Below, piece after piece: positions 18,606-26,711 of a DNA stretch of 64,000 bases. The position numbers were made by a program, and so were the translations under genes. The DNA comes from Roseateles sp. YR242 (GTDB lineage: Bacteria > Pseudomonadota > Gammaproteobacteria > Burkholderiales > Burkholderiaceae_C), in NCBI RefSeq assembly GCF_900109745.1, contig NZ_FOAV01000005.1, forward strand, positions 124,001-188,000. The letters run 5' to 3'. How positions within the stretch are numbered: the first letter of the stretch is position 1; each line of letters opens with the position of its first letter. A model generated the notes under the pieces. That model made no database searches. It was given only the letters and a program-made list of their open reading frames with translations, and had not been told where the DNA came from.

Positions 18606-19481
18606 ATGAACCGATTGATTGAACGGTCTTTGGAACGTATGTCGTTCAGCGCGCTGGCGCAGGTGTTGCACGCCATGGTTGCGCTGGCAGCCCTTTGGAT
18701 GCTGTTGGCGCCCGCGCCGGCCCATGCCGCCCCCGGCGTGCGGTCGGTGCCCAGCTGCACCAAGGTCAACGTCAGCGCCACGATTGAAGTCGCCGCCGGG
18801 GCCACCTGGGACGGTACCGCCGTCTACGGCAAGTGGGTCTGCCTGGTCGGCACGGCCTCCAACATGAAGGGCACCCAGAGCGAAAGCCAGATCCCGATGT
18901 TCAAGCTGAACAACGGGGCCACAGTGAAGAACGTCGTCATCGGCGACGGGTCGCTGGGCACCGGCACCAACCTCGCCGCAGGCGGCGCCGATGGCGTGCA
19001 TTGTTATGGGGTGTGCAACATCACCAACGTCTACTGGGCCGATGTGGGCGAGGACGCCGCCACGGCCATCAAGCTCAGCGGCGTCACCAGCAAGCTGACC
19101 ATCTCCGGCGGCGCGGCCTTCAAGGCGGCGGACAAGGTGTTCCAGCACAACGGCGACGGCACCCTGGTGATCTCCGATTTCTACGCCGACAACGTGGGCA
19201 AGCTCTATCGCTCCTGCGGCAACTGCTCCACGCAGTACGCTCGCAAATCGACCATCACCGGCGTGCGCCTGGGGACGGTGAATGCGGCAGTGATCGGGGT
19301 AAACAGCAGCTACGACAGCAAGTCCGGCATCGCCGGCCAGTACGACGTGACCACCATCACCGACCTGGTGTATTCCGGCTCCAAGACCAAGTGCGACACC
19401 TATGTCGGCACCGGCAAGGGCAGCGAACCGGGCAAGGACACCAGTGCCAGCAATATCGCCCGTAGTTGCATCTTCAAATGA
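18606..19481 (+). CDS. Secreted pectate lyase, polysaccharide lyase family 3
   Basis: A 291-residue secreted enzyme that would cleave de-esterified pectin (polygalacturonate) by calcium-dependent beta-elimination. The N-terminus has a long charged n-region, a hydrophobic core (MVALAALWMLLAPAPAHA) and a signal-peptidase-like AHA site. The mature part is a small parallel beta-helix with hallmark family-3 segments: MFKLNNGATVKNVVIGDG, ADGVHCYGVCNITNVYW, DVGEDAATAIKLSG and a basic site around KLYRSCGNCSTQYARKS. It carries several Cys residues, as in other family-3 lyases. It stands alone with no sugar-uptake genes nearby. It points to a plant- or plant-litter-associated life, though one enzyme alone cannot prove that. 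Confidence 0.93.
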   Translation: MNRLIERSLERMSFSALAQVLHAMVALAALWMLLAPAPAHAAPGVRSVPSCTKVNVSATIEVAAGATWDGTAVYGKWVCLVGTASNMKGTQSESQIPMFKLNNGATVKNVVIGDGSLGTGTNLAAGGADGVHCYGVCNITNVYWADVGEDAATAIKLSGVTSKLTISGGAAFKAADKVFQHNGDGTLVISDFYADNVGKLYRSCGNCSTQYARKSTITGVRLGTVNAAVIGVNSSYDSKSGIAGQYDVTTITDLVYSGSKTKCDTYVGTGKGSEPGKDTSASNIARSCIFK

Positions 19482-19562
19482 GACGGCCGACATGAGACAG
19501 CCGACATGAGGCGGCCGACAGAGGCAGCGGACATGAGGTGGCGCACATGATGCCGCCGATTT
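19480..19562. repeat. Degenerate tandem array, six ~14-nt units
   Basis: Six consecutive units related to gagacggccgacat (19480, 19494, 19508, 19521, 19535 and 19549; the third is 13 nt). The array begins inside the stop codon of the pectate lyase gene and runs to about 35 bases before the next start codon. Units one and two differ by a single base; later ones drift. Confidence 0.75.
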
Positions 19563-19597
19563 GAAAGCACCATGAACGCCACACCCAGGAGCTTCCC

Positions 19598-20674
19598 ATG
19601 AGCATCAAGCATTACACCTTCTGGGCTGTGGTGGGTCTGGCACCGGTCGCGGCATGGACCATGCTGCATAGCGAGACGCCAGACCCGGGTGCGCCGCTGT
19701 TGTTCGAACCCACCGCTGCGGGGAGTTCACCAGCCTCGGCCAGCGCGGAAAGCGCCTCCGGTACCGCCGGGCTTGAGCGCGCGGGCCTGGATCCCACCGC
19801 CTTGCCGGGCGCTTCTCCAGACGCTTTGCCGCAGTGGCAGGCCCTGCTCGCGGCGGAACTCCGCCAGGACCCGTCAGCGGCCTGGCAGCATGCGCTGCAG
19901 TTGGCCTCCCAGCGGCCGGGCTGGGCGCAAGCCCTGGTGCAGCCTCTGCTGGAGCCTCTCTGGCAGCGGCGGGAATTTGCGCTGGTGCTGAATGGCCTCG
20001 AGAACGCGCCGCTCACTGCATCGCTGCGAGACGCCTGGACCACCGCCACGGTGACGAAATGGTCCGAGTTCGCGCCTGCGCAAGCCGCGAGTTGGGCCGC
20101 CCATCGGGGCGCGGGCTTGGCGGCCAGTGGCGCTGGCGGCGCTGGCGGCGCCGGTGGGTCGGGGGGTGCCGGTGGCGCAGCGGCCTCATCGGTCTCCGGC
20201 GCCGGCAATACCGACCTGATGGCCCTGGTCAACGACCGCTGGGCGCATCAGGACCCTCGCTCCGCCACCGTCTTTGCCAGCATGCTGACCACCGACACGG
20301 GCCGCGCTTTGCTGACAGAGTCGCTGAGCCGGTGGCTCGCCATGGATGGCTCCGCAGCGCGTGCCTGGATACGCGCACAAGGTGTCAGCGTGGCGCTGGA
20401 CGCCGCCATTGCGGCACACGCCACGCAGGACGAACTCGCACGGCAGGCGCCGCAGGAAGCCATCGATCTGGTGCACCGCATCGCCGACCCGACAAGGCGC
20501 AACCAGGCGCAATGGGCGCTGGCGCGCACCCTGCACGACATTGACGCGTCGGGGGAGCAACTGATTCAGCAGGCCTTGCAGGGCGCTGGCAGCGACCCGG
20601 ACCGGGCCGCCACGAATCCGCTCAGCGCAAGTGATGGGCGTGACGACGGGCGTGACGCCGTGCCTCGGCCCTAG
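19598..20674 (+). CDS. Hypothetical protein with helical W/DP-type repeats and a Gly/Ala linker
   Basis: A 358-residue protein I do not recognise. The ATG at 19598 follows a fair ribosome site (aggag, 19588-19592). The N-terminus is hydrophobic (FWAVVGLAPVAAWTML) and looks like a membrane anchor or uncleaved signal, followed by a Ser/Ala/Pro spacer. The rest is alpha-helical with loosely repeated units of about 35-40 residues, recognisable from Asp-Pro plus Trp/Ala patterns (QDPSAAWQHALQLA, DRWAHQDPRSATVFASML, WLAMDGSAARAWIRAQG). A Gly/Ala/Ser-only stretch (about residues 170-200) splits the repeats. The last 30 residues are disordered. It is probably an envelope-facing scaffold, but no function can be given. 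Confidence 0.65.
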   Translation: MSIKHYTFWAVVGLAPVAAWTMLHSETPDPGAPLLFEPTAAGSSPASASAESASGTAGLERAGLDPTALPGASPDALPQWQALLAAELRQDPSAAWQHALQLASQRPGWAQALVQPLLEPLWQRREFALVLNGLENAPLTASLRDAWTTATVTKWSEFAPAQAASWAAHRGAGLAASGAGGAGGAGGSGGAGGAAASSVSGAGNTDLMALVNDRWAHQDPRSATVFASMLTTDTGRALLTESLSRWLAMDGSAARAWIRAQGVSVALDAAIAAHATQDELARQAPQEAIDLVHRIADPTRRNQAQWALARTLHDIDASGEQLIQQALQGAGSDPDRAATNPLSASDGRDDGRDAVPRP

Positions 20675-20676
20675 GC

Positions 20677-20708
20677 GCTGAAGGCTGAGGGCTGAAGGCT
20701 GAGCCCTC
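20677..20708. other. Repeat and hairpin between convergent genes
   Basis: Two copies of gctgaaggctgag (20677-20689 and 20691-20703). The second copy also forms a hairpin with 7-bp arms (gagggct/agccctc, 20687-20708, 8-base loop). It lies between the convergent helical-repeat gene and zipA and may end transcription from either side, though there is no T-run. Confidence 0.4.
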
Positions 20709-20768
20709 AACGCTGCCGGCACCGCCAACAAGGGCAACAGCGGGAACAGCCGCAACAGCGACTTCAGT

Positions 20769-21854
20769 TCAACTGAACAGCCGCCGCGCCACCGGTGAAC
20801 CGGCCGCCAAATCCCGGGACGCCAGCGCCTTGTACAGCGTGGCGAGTTCCTGCCCGATGGCCTGGAAGGCATGCAGATTGAGCACCTGGCCCCGGTCGTC
20901 GCAGATGTCGGCTTCGAAGTCCTTGGCCAATTGGCGCGCCGATTCCTGCCACACCGCAAAGGGTTCCAGCGACTCGGGTGTCTGCAACACGTCCAGTGCC
21001 AGCGTGATTTCCCGCAGCGAGGAGGTCTGAGGGTCATCCGCCAGCGCGGCCTGCGCATCAAACTGCAGCGCCAGCACCGGTGGGGCCCCCTCGTCCGGGG
21101 CGGGCAGCACCAGGCGGCCGGGGATGGAACCCGGCACAAACCCATGGCGCAGGGCGCCCTGCTGCACAAAGCCCAGCGTCCAGGCGGCTCCCCTGGCGCG
21201 CAACTGGATGGCCAGCTGGGCGTCGTGGCTGGCGGCGAACTGGTCCAGTTCACGCGCGCGGCCCACCACGTCCAGCATGTCGGGAAACTCCACCATCGCG
21301 CCCAGGCCGTCAGCAAAGCCCTGTACCTTCTGGATGAACTCGGAGTATTCGATTTCGTTGAGCGCTCCGCTGCGATTGGCCATCTGCAGGCCCGCCTGGA
21401 ACTCGTTGTAGCGCTGGCCGGGCTGCGGAAGCTCCCACTCGCCGTTGGCGCTGTTCAGCCCTTCGATATGGAAGGGCTTGGTACCGGCCCGGCGGCTGCC
21501 CGGCAGGTGGGACAAGGCCATTTCGCCACTGATGGGCCCCTCGGGGGTGACGGTGGCCAACGCGTCGATCAGCGCATCGATGCGCGATGAATTCTTGCGG
21601 GCACGGGCCACGGCCGGCACGGTTTCGTCCAGCGTGCGCAGGTCCGGCAGCGGGTCCTGCGCGGTGGCGCCGTTGCCGGCGGCGGCGGCCGCACTCGCCA
21701 GGCTGGGTTCCTGCCGGTCCGGTTGGGCGGGCGGCGGTGCCGCACGGCGCGGGCCGGCGCGGCGGGCGCTCCACCAGCCCTGGGCGAGCACACCCACCAG
21801 CACCACGCCCCCCAGGGCGGCCAGCAAGGAGGTAAGGCTCCAGTCGGTCGTCAT
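20769..21854 (-). CDS. zipA: Cell division protein ZipA (FtsZ-binding)
   Basis: A 361-residue protein that anchors FtsZ to the inner membrane. The N-terminus begins with a single membrane helix (SLLAALGGVVLVGVLAQGWW, about residues 8-27) facing out, followed by a basic then Pro/Ala-rich linker. The C-terminal half (about 215-345) is the ZipA FtsZ-binding domain: VEFPDMLDVVGRARELDQFA and a later helix RQLAKDFEADICDDRGQVLN. It lies 48 bases downstream of smc on the same strand, an arrangement common in Burkholderiales that couples chromosome segregation and division genes. Sequence conservation in ZipA is low, so the assignment rests on layout, length and the smc neighbour together. Confidence 0.82.
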   Translation of the reverse strand: MTTDWSLTSLLAALGGVVLVGVLAQGWWSARRAGPRRAAPPPAQPDRQEPSLASAAAAAGNGATAQDPLPDLRTLDETVPAVARARKNSSRIDALIDALATVTPEGPISGEMALSHLPGSRRAGTKPFHIEGLNSANGEWELPQPGQRYNEFQAGLQMANRSGALNEIEYSEFIQKVQGFADGLGAMVEFPDMLDVVGRARELDQFAASHDAQLAIQLRARGAAWTLGFVQQGALRHGFVPGSIPGRLVLPAPDEGAPPVLALQFDAQAALADDPQTSSLREITLALDVLQTPESLEPFAVWQESARQLAKDFEADICDDRGQVLNLHAFQAIGQELATLYKALASRDLAAGSPVARRLFS

Positions 21855-21902
21855 TGCGTCATTGTCTCCAAGTTCCGCTCCCGGCCCCGATATTCATCCG
21901 TG

Positions 21903-24900
21903 TCAGTGCTCCGCCATGGCCAGCGCGGATTCCATGTCCACGGCCACGATGCGGGAGACGCCCTGCTCCTGCATCGTCACGCCGATCAGTTGCTTGGCCA
22001 TCTCCATGGCGATCTTGTTATGGGAGATGAACAGGAATTGCGTGATCTTGCTCATCTCGGCCACCAGGCGGGCATAGCGCTCGGTGTTGGCATCGTCCAG
22101 CGGGGCATCCACTTCGTCCAGCAGGCAGAACGGCGCGGGATTGAGCTGGAAGATGGCAAACACCAGCGCGATGGCCGTGAGGGCCTTCTCGCCACCGGAC
22201 AACAGGTGGATGGTGCTGTTTTTCTTGCCCGGCGGCTGGGCCATCACCTGCACGCCGGCATCCAGGATCTCGTCGCCCGTCATCACCAGCTTGGCCTGCC
22301 CACCACCGAACAGGCTGGGGAACATGCGCCCGAAATGGTCGTTCACCTGCTCGAAGGTCGAGGCCAGCAGATCGCGGGTTTCCAGGTCGATCTTGTGGAT
22401 GGCGTCTTCCAGGGTGTTGATCGCGTCGGTGAGGTCGGCGTATTGGGAATCCAGGAAGGTCTTGCGTTCACGGGCCGCGCCCAGCTCGTCCAGAGCGGCC
22501 AGGTTGACGGCCCCCAGCGCGGCGATCTCGCGGTTGATGCGGTCGATCTCGCCTTGCAGGCCGTACAGCTTCACGCTGCCGTCCTCGATGGTCTTGGCCA
22601 GCGCTTCCAGCTCCACGTTCGCGGCCACCAGCTGTTCCATGAACTGCTGGCCGCCCAGGGCGGCGGCCTGTTCATCCAGTTGCAGCCGGGTGATGCGTTC
22701 GCGCATCGGTTCCAGCGCACGCTCGATGCCCAGGCGCTGCTCCTCGCCGCGCTTGAGGCGCAGGCTCAGGTCGTCGTAGGCGGCGCGCACGGTGGCCAAG
22801 GCGCCTTCGCGCTCCACCTTCAGCGCCAAGGCGTCCTGCAGGCCGGCCTGGGCAGCCGCATCGTCCAGTTCCGCACGTTCGCGGCCCATGTTCTCGATGG
22901 TCTGCTCATTGACCTGGACCTGCTGGCGCGAGGTCTCAATGCTGCGCTGCAGCTCACCGCGCTTGGCCGCCAGCGCGCGGGCGCTGAACACTGCCTCCTG
23001 GGCGCGGCGCTCCAGCACACGCTGGTGTTCACGCGCCTCGCTCAGCTTGCGTTCGGCCTGGATGACGGATTCGTCCAGCTCGGCGTGGCGCTCCTGGGTG
23101 GTGGCGAGTTGCTGGTCCAGTTCCTCGAACCGGGCCTCACCTTCCATGCGGCGCTCCATCAGCCCTTCATTCTGGGCATCGATGTCGGCCAGTTCCTCGT
23201 CCAGCTGGGCACGGCGAGCCACGGCGGCTTCGGTCTGCTGGGCCAGGCGCAGCAGCTCCACCTGCAGTTGGTGGGCGCGGGACTGGGTCTCGGTGGCCTC
23301 GCGGCGCAGCACGGCCAGGCGCTGCGCGGCGTCCGTGTAGGCAGCTTCCGCGCGGATGGCCTGGGCGCGGGCTTCGTCGCTGATCAGCGTCTGGGCACGT
23401 TGCTCCAGCGCCAGTTGCTCGATCTCCTGGGCGCGGGCCAGCAGGCCGGCGGTTTCGCTGTCGGGCGCGTAGAAGCTCACCGCGAACTGGCTGACCGCGT
23501 GGCCTTCGCGGGTCATGATGACCTCGCCATGGCTGAGCTTGGGCCGGTCGGCCAGCGCCTGGGCGATGGACTCGGCGGTGTAGATGCCTTCCAGCCAGTC
23601 GTTCATCAGCGCCCGCAGGCCGGCGGACTCCAGCTTGAGCAGGTCGGTCAGCGGTGACAGCGCACGGTGCGTGTTGCTGATCTCGCCCTGCGGCGCAGCG
23701 TAGAAGGCCAGGCGGGCCGGGGGTGGGTCCTGGACAAAGGCCTGCACCGTCTCCAGGCGGCCGACGGAAAGAGCCCCCATGCGCTCACGCAGTGCGGCTT
23801 CGAGGGCGTTTTCCCAGCCCTGGGTGACGTGCAGTTGCGTCCACAGGCCGGGCAGGTCCTGCAGGCCGTGGCGGGCCAGCCAGGGCTTGAGCTTGCCTTC
23901 GGTCTGGACCTTCTCCTGGAGGGCACGCAAGGCGGCCAGGCGGGCGGCGATGTCGGTCAGGCGGGCCGCCTGGGACTGGGCTTCCTGCTGGGCTTGCTGG
24001 CGCTGCTCGTCCGCCACGGGCACGGCTTCGGCCAGTTCGGCCAGGCGGGCGTCAGCAATGGCCTGCTGCTCGTCCGCGGCGCCGGAAAGTGCCTTGATCT
24101 CTTCCAGCTTCTCGTGCTGGGGGGCGGCCAGGCCCTGGCGCTCCTGGGCCAGGCGGTCGCGGCGGCCGCGCAGGCCGCGCAGTTGTTCGTCCACGCTGCG
24201 GCTTTCGGCGGCCAGCACCTGGATCTGCTGCTGCACCTGAGCCACATGGCCGCGCTGCTCGTTGGCACGGGCCTGGGCGGCACGCATCTGGTCCTCGACC
24301 TCGGGCAGCTTCATGGCCTGATCCTCGGCCTGCGCGGCCAGGATCTCGCTCTGTTCCTCCGCCTGGGCAATCTGGCTGGCCACGTCATCGAGCTCGCCCT
24401 GGGCCTGCTCGGCGCGTTCCTGCCATTGCTGGTTCTGCGTCTGCAGTTCCACCAGGCGTTGTTCGAGGCGTTGGCGGCCTTCCACCACGTAGCGGATCCG
24501 CTCTTCCAGGCGGCTGACTTCCAGTTGCGCCTCGGCCATGCGGCCCTGGGCGGCATGGAGCTCGTCGCCCGAGGCGTAATGGGCCTGGCGAATGGTTTCG
24601 AGTTCGGCTTCGAGGTGGCGCAGCTCGGCCATGCGGCCCTCGAGCGCGTTCACCGCTTCGGCGTGTTCGGTCTTCACCCGGGTGGCTTCGCCGGAGGCGT
24701 CCCGGTGCTTCAGGAACCACAACTGGTGGAGCTTGAGCGTGCCCTGGTCCTGCAGCGAACGGTAGCTGGCCGCGACCTCGGCCTGGCGTTCCAGTTTTTC
24801 GAGGTTGTTGTTCAGCTCGCGGAGGATGTCGTCGACGCGGGTCAGGTTCTCGCGGGTGTCCTTGAGCCGGTTTTCGGTCTCGCGGCGGCGTTCCTTGTAC

Positions 24901-25415
24901 TTCGAGACCCCGGCGGCCTCCTCCAGGAACATCCGCAATTCCTCGGGCTTGGACTCGATGATGCGGCTGATGGTGCCCTGGCCGATGATGGCGTAGGCGC
25001 GCGGGCCCAGGCCGGTGCCCAGGAACACGTCCTGCACATCGCGGCGGCGCACCGGCTGGTTGTTGATGAAGTAGCTGCTGGTGCCGTCACGGGTCAGCAC
25101 GCGCTTGACGGCGATCTCGGTGAACTGGTTCCACTGGCCGCCGGCGCGGGCGCTGCTGTTGTCGAACACCAGTTCCACACTGGAGCGGCTGGCGGGCTTG
25201 CGGTTGCCGGAGCCGTTGAAGATCACGTCCTGCATGGACTCGCCACGCAGCTCACTGGCCTTGCTTTCTCCCAGCACCCACCGCACGGCGTCCATGATGT
25301 TGGACTTGCCGCAGCCGTTGGGGCCCACCACACCCACCAGTTGGCCGGGCAACTGGAAGTTGGTGGGGTCGGCAAAGGACTTGAAGCCCGAGAGCTTGAT
25401 CGAGTTCAGTCGCAT
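21903..25415 (-). CDS. smc: Chromosome segregation protein SMC
   Basis: A 1170-residue SMC ATPase that loops and compacts DNA. The start at 25415 (MRLNSIKLSGFKSF) is the conserved SMC N-terminus; the frame upstream of it is not SMC-like. Walker A is VVGPNGCGKSN near residue 30. A long coiled coil rich in Gln, Glu, Ala and Arg follows, then a hinge at about residues 510-650 and a second coiled coil. The C-terminal head carries the ABC signature LSGGEKALTA and Walker B CLLDEVDAPLDD. The length is normal for bacterial SMC. The upstream region is shared with divergent queF, and zipA lies downstream. Confidence 0.97.
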   Translation of the reverse strand: MRLNSIKLSGFKSFADPTNFQLPGQLVGVVGPNGCGKSNIMDAVRWVLGESKASELRGESMQDVIFNGSGNRKPASRSSVELVFDNSSARAGGQWNQFTEIAVKRVLTRDGTSSYFINNQPVRRRDVQDVFLGTGLGPRAYAIIGQGTISRIIESKPEELRMFLEEAAGVSKYKERRRETENRLKDTRENLTRVDDILRELNNNLEKLERQAEVAASYRSLQDQGTLKLHQLWFLKHRDASGEATRVKTEHAEAVNALEGRMAELRHLEAELETIRQAHYASGDELHAAQGRMAEAQLEVSRLEERIRYVVEGRQRLEQRLVELQTQNQQWQERAEQAQGELDDVASQIAQAEEQSEILAAQAEDQAMKLPEVEDQMRAAQARANEQRGHVAQVQQQIQVLAAESRSVDEQLRGLRGRRDRLAQERQGLAAPQHEKLEEIKALSGAADEQQAIADARLAELAEAVPVADEQRQQAQQEAQSQAARLTDIAARLAALRALQEKVQTEGKLKPWLARHGLQDLPGLWTQLHVTQGWENALEAALRERMGALSVGRLETVQAFVQDPPPARLAFYAAPQGEISNTHRALSPLTDLLKLESAGLRALMNDWLEGIYTAESIAQALADRPKLSHGEVIMTREGHAVSQFAVSFYAPDSETAGLLARAQEIEQLALEQRAQTLISDEARAQAIRAEAAYTDAAQRLAVLRREATETQSRAHQLQVELLRLAQQTEAAVARRAQLDEELADIDAQNEGLMERRMEGEARFEELDQQLATTQERHAELDESVIQAERKLSEAREHQRVLERRAQEAVFSARALAAKRGELQRSIETSRQQVQVNEQTIENMGRERAELDDAAAQAGLQDALALKVEREGALATVRAAYDDLSLRLKRGEEQRLGIERALEPMRERITRLQLDEQAAALGGQQFMEQLVAANVELEALAKTIEDGSVKLYGLQGEIDRINREIAALGAVNLAALDELGAARERKTFLDSQYADLTDAINTLEDAIHKIDLETRDLLASTFEQVNDHFGRMFPSLFGGGQAKLVMTGDEILDAGVQVMAQPPGKKNSTIHLLSGGEKALTAIALVFAIFQLNPAPFCLLDEVDAPLDDANTERYARLVAEMSKITQFLFISHNKIAMEMAKQLIGVTMQEQGVSRIVAVDMESALAMAEH

Positions 25416-25544
25416 CGGATCGTTCGAACCGTGGCCCCGGCCCGGTCGCACCTGCCACCGCACGACATGTCACCGCGCAACATGTCACTGCACACCGTGT
25501 CAACCCACATTGTGCGACCTAAGCCTTTGATTTGATTGTGGAAA

Positions 25545-25561
25545 CGCCCCTGAAAGGGGCG
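25545..25561. other. GC hairpin in the smc/queF divergent region
   Basis: Perfect 6-bp stem cgcccc/ggggcg with loop tgaaa, about 80 bases upstream of queF and 130 upstream of smc. It is followed by ttgattt on the plus side. It could be a protein site or a weak terminator. It does not show the conserved loop and tail of a preQ1 riboswitch. Confidence 0.4.
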
Positions 25562-25641
25562 CTTGATTTGCCGCGGATGATACCATCGCGCCCTGCACAT
25601 GCCGGCCGACCGGTGAGCCGCTTTTTCCCTGACAAATACCC

Positions 25642-26184
25642 ATGGCCAAGACCACACCCGCCAAGCCCCTGAACAAGTCGCCGAACACGGCATCCGCCAA
25701 GGCCCCGCGCAAGGCGACCGCTGCCGCCGCGGCCGAGCCCAAGATGCGCGACATGCCGCCCAACCCGCCGAGCAAGCCGAGCAAGGAGATCCACGTCTTC
25801 CCCAACCCGGCGCCCGAACGTGACTATGTGATCCAGTTCCAGGTGCCCGAGTTCACCTGCCACTGCCCGCTGACCGGCCAGCCCGACTTCGCGCACTTCA
25901 CGATCGACATGATCGCGGACAAGTACTGCGTGGAGCTGAAGAGCCTGAAGATGTATTTCTGGAGCTACCGCAACGAGGGTGCGTTCCATGAGAAGGTGAC
26001 CAACACCATCCTGGACGACATCGTGAAGGTCACCAACCCGCGCTACATCCGCATCACGGCCAAGTGGTACGTGCGTGGGGGCATCTACACGAACGTGGTG
26101 GCCGAGCACCGCAAGAAGGGTTGGAAGCCGCTGCCGGCGGTGGACATCCCGTCGCACAGCTTTGAGTCGGGGCTGCTGCGCTGA
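25642..26184 (+). CDS. queF: NADPH-dependent 7-cyano-7-deazaguanine reductase QueF
   Basis: A 180-residue enzyme of the short (type I) QueF group that reduces preQ0 to preQ1, the last free-base step before queuosine is placed in tRNA. The catalytic Cys75 lies in FTCHCPLTGQPDFAHF. The QueF signature is VELKSLKMYFWSYRNEG (residues about 113-129), followed by FHEKVTN. The first 50 residues are a basic, Ala/Lys/Pro-rich extension not needed for the fold. A typical T-fold ends with the VRGGIYTNVV segment. The gene diverges from smc. The SET-domain gene starts 22 bases after its stop, so the two may be co-transcribed. No other queuosine gene is in the window. Confidence 0.95.
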   Translation: MAKTTPAKPLNKSPNTASAKAPRKATAAAAAEPKMRDMPPNPPSKPSKEIHVFPNPAPERDYVIQFQVPEFTCHCPLTGQPDFAHFTIDMIADKYCVELKSLKMYFWSYRNEGAFHEKVTNTILDDIVKVTNPRYIRITAKWYVRGGIYTNVVAEHRKKGWKPLPAVDIPSHSFESGLLR

Positions 26185-26206
26185 TCCCGCACCCGTCAGG
26201 TACTTG

Positions 26207-26632
26207 ATGGCCCTGCGCTTCGACCCCAGCCACACGGATGTTGCCGTGGCGCTCAAGCGCAGCCGGATTGATGGTTACGGCGTCTTTGCCGGGGAAGCCA
26301 TCGCGTCAGGACGGCGGCTGGGCCTGCTGACCGGTGAGTCCATCACCGTGGCGGAGGCCCGGCGCCGGGCGCAAGCCGGCGGGCGGCTGATGCTGGTGGA
26401 ACTCTCCCCCGCACGTGCCATTGACGCCAGCCGCTCGCAGGACGCCATGCGCTTCACCAACCACAGTTGTGCGCCCAATGCCCGCATCCAGGTGGAGCAC
26501 GGCGAGATCAGCTTCCTCGCACTGCGCGACATCGCGACGGGCGAGGAGTTGACCGTGGACTACGGCCTCACCCATCACGATGGGCGCCTCGCCTGCCACT
26601 GCGGCGCCCCAAGTTGCCGCCACTGGCTCTAG
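26207..26632 (+). CDS. Small SET-domain protein (probable lysine methyltransferase)
   Basis: A 141-residue protein with a compact SET fold. The ATG at 26207 is chosen because the frame upstream overlaps queF and is not SET-like. Motifs: SRIDGYGVFAGEAIASG (the usual SET opening), MRFTNHSCAPNA containing the NHSC cofactor/substrate motif, and GEELTVDYG with the catalytic Tyr. A post-SET-like tail LACHCGAPSCRHWL has three Cys residues that would bind zinc. SET proteins transfer methyl groups from S-adenosylmethionine to protein lysines; the bacterial target is unknown. Its place right after queF suggests shared transcription but no evident shared pathway. Confidence 0.85.
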   Translation: MALRFDPSHTDVAVALKRSRIDGYGVFAGEAIASGRRLGLLTGESITVAEARRRAQAGGRLMLVELSPARAIDASRSQDAMRFTNHSCAPNARIQVEHGEISFLALRDIATGEELTVDYGLTHHDGRLACHCGAPSCRHWL

Positions 26633-26711
26633 GGCGCCCCAGCACAAACGCTGCACAACCCCCGCCCCCCGCATTACGCCTCGCGGGCGTTATGCATCGG
26701 TTTCCCCAAGC

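Noticed and set aside
25501-25641. preQ1 riboswitch upstream of queF
   Set aside because: There is a GC hairpin, but not the conserved loop and A-rich tail needed for preQ1 classes, and it is 80 bases from the start.
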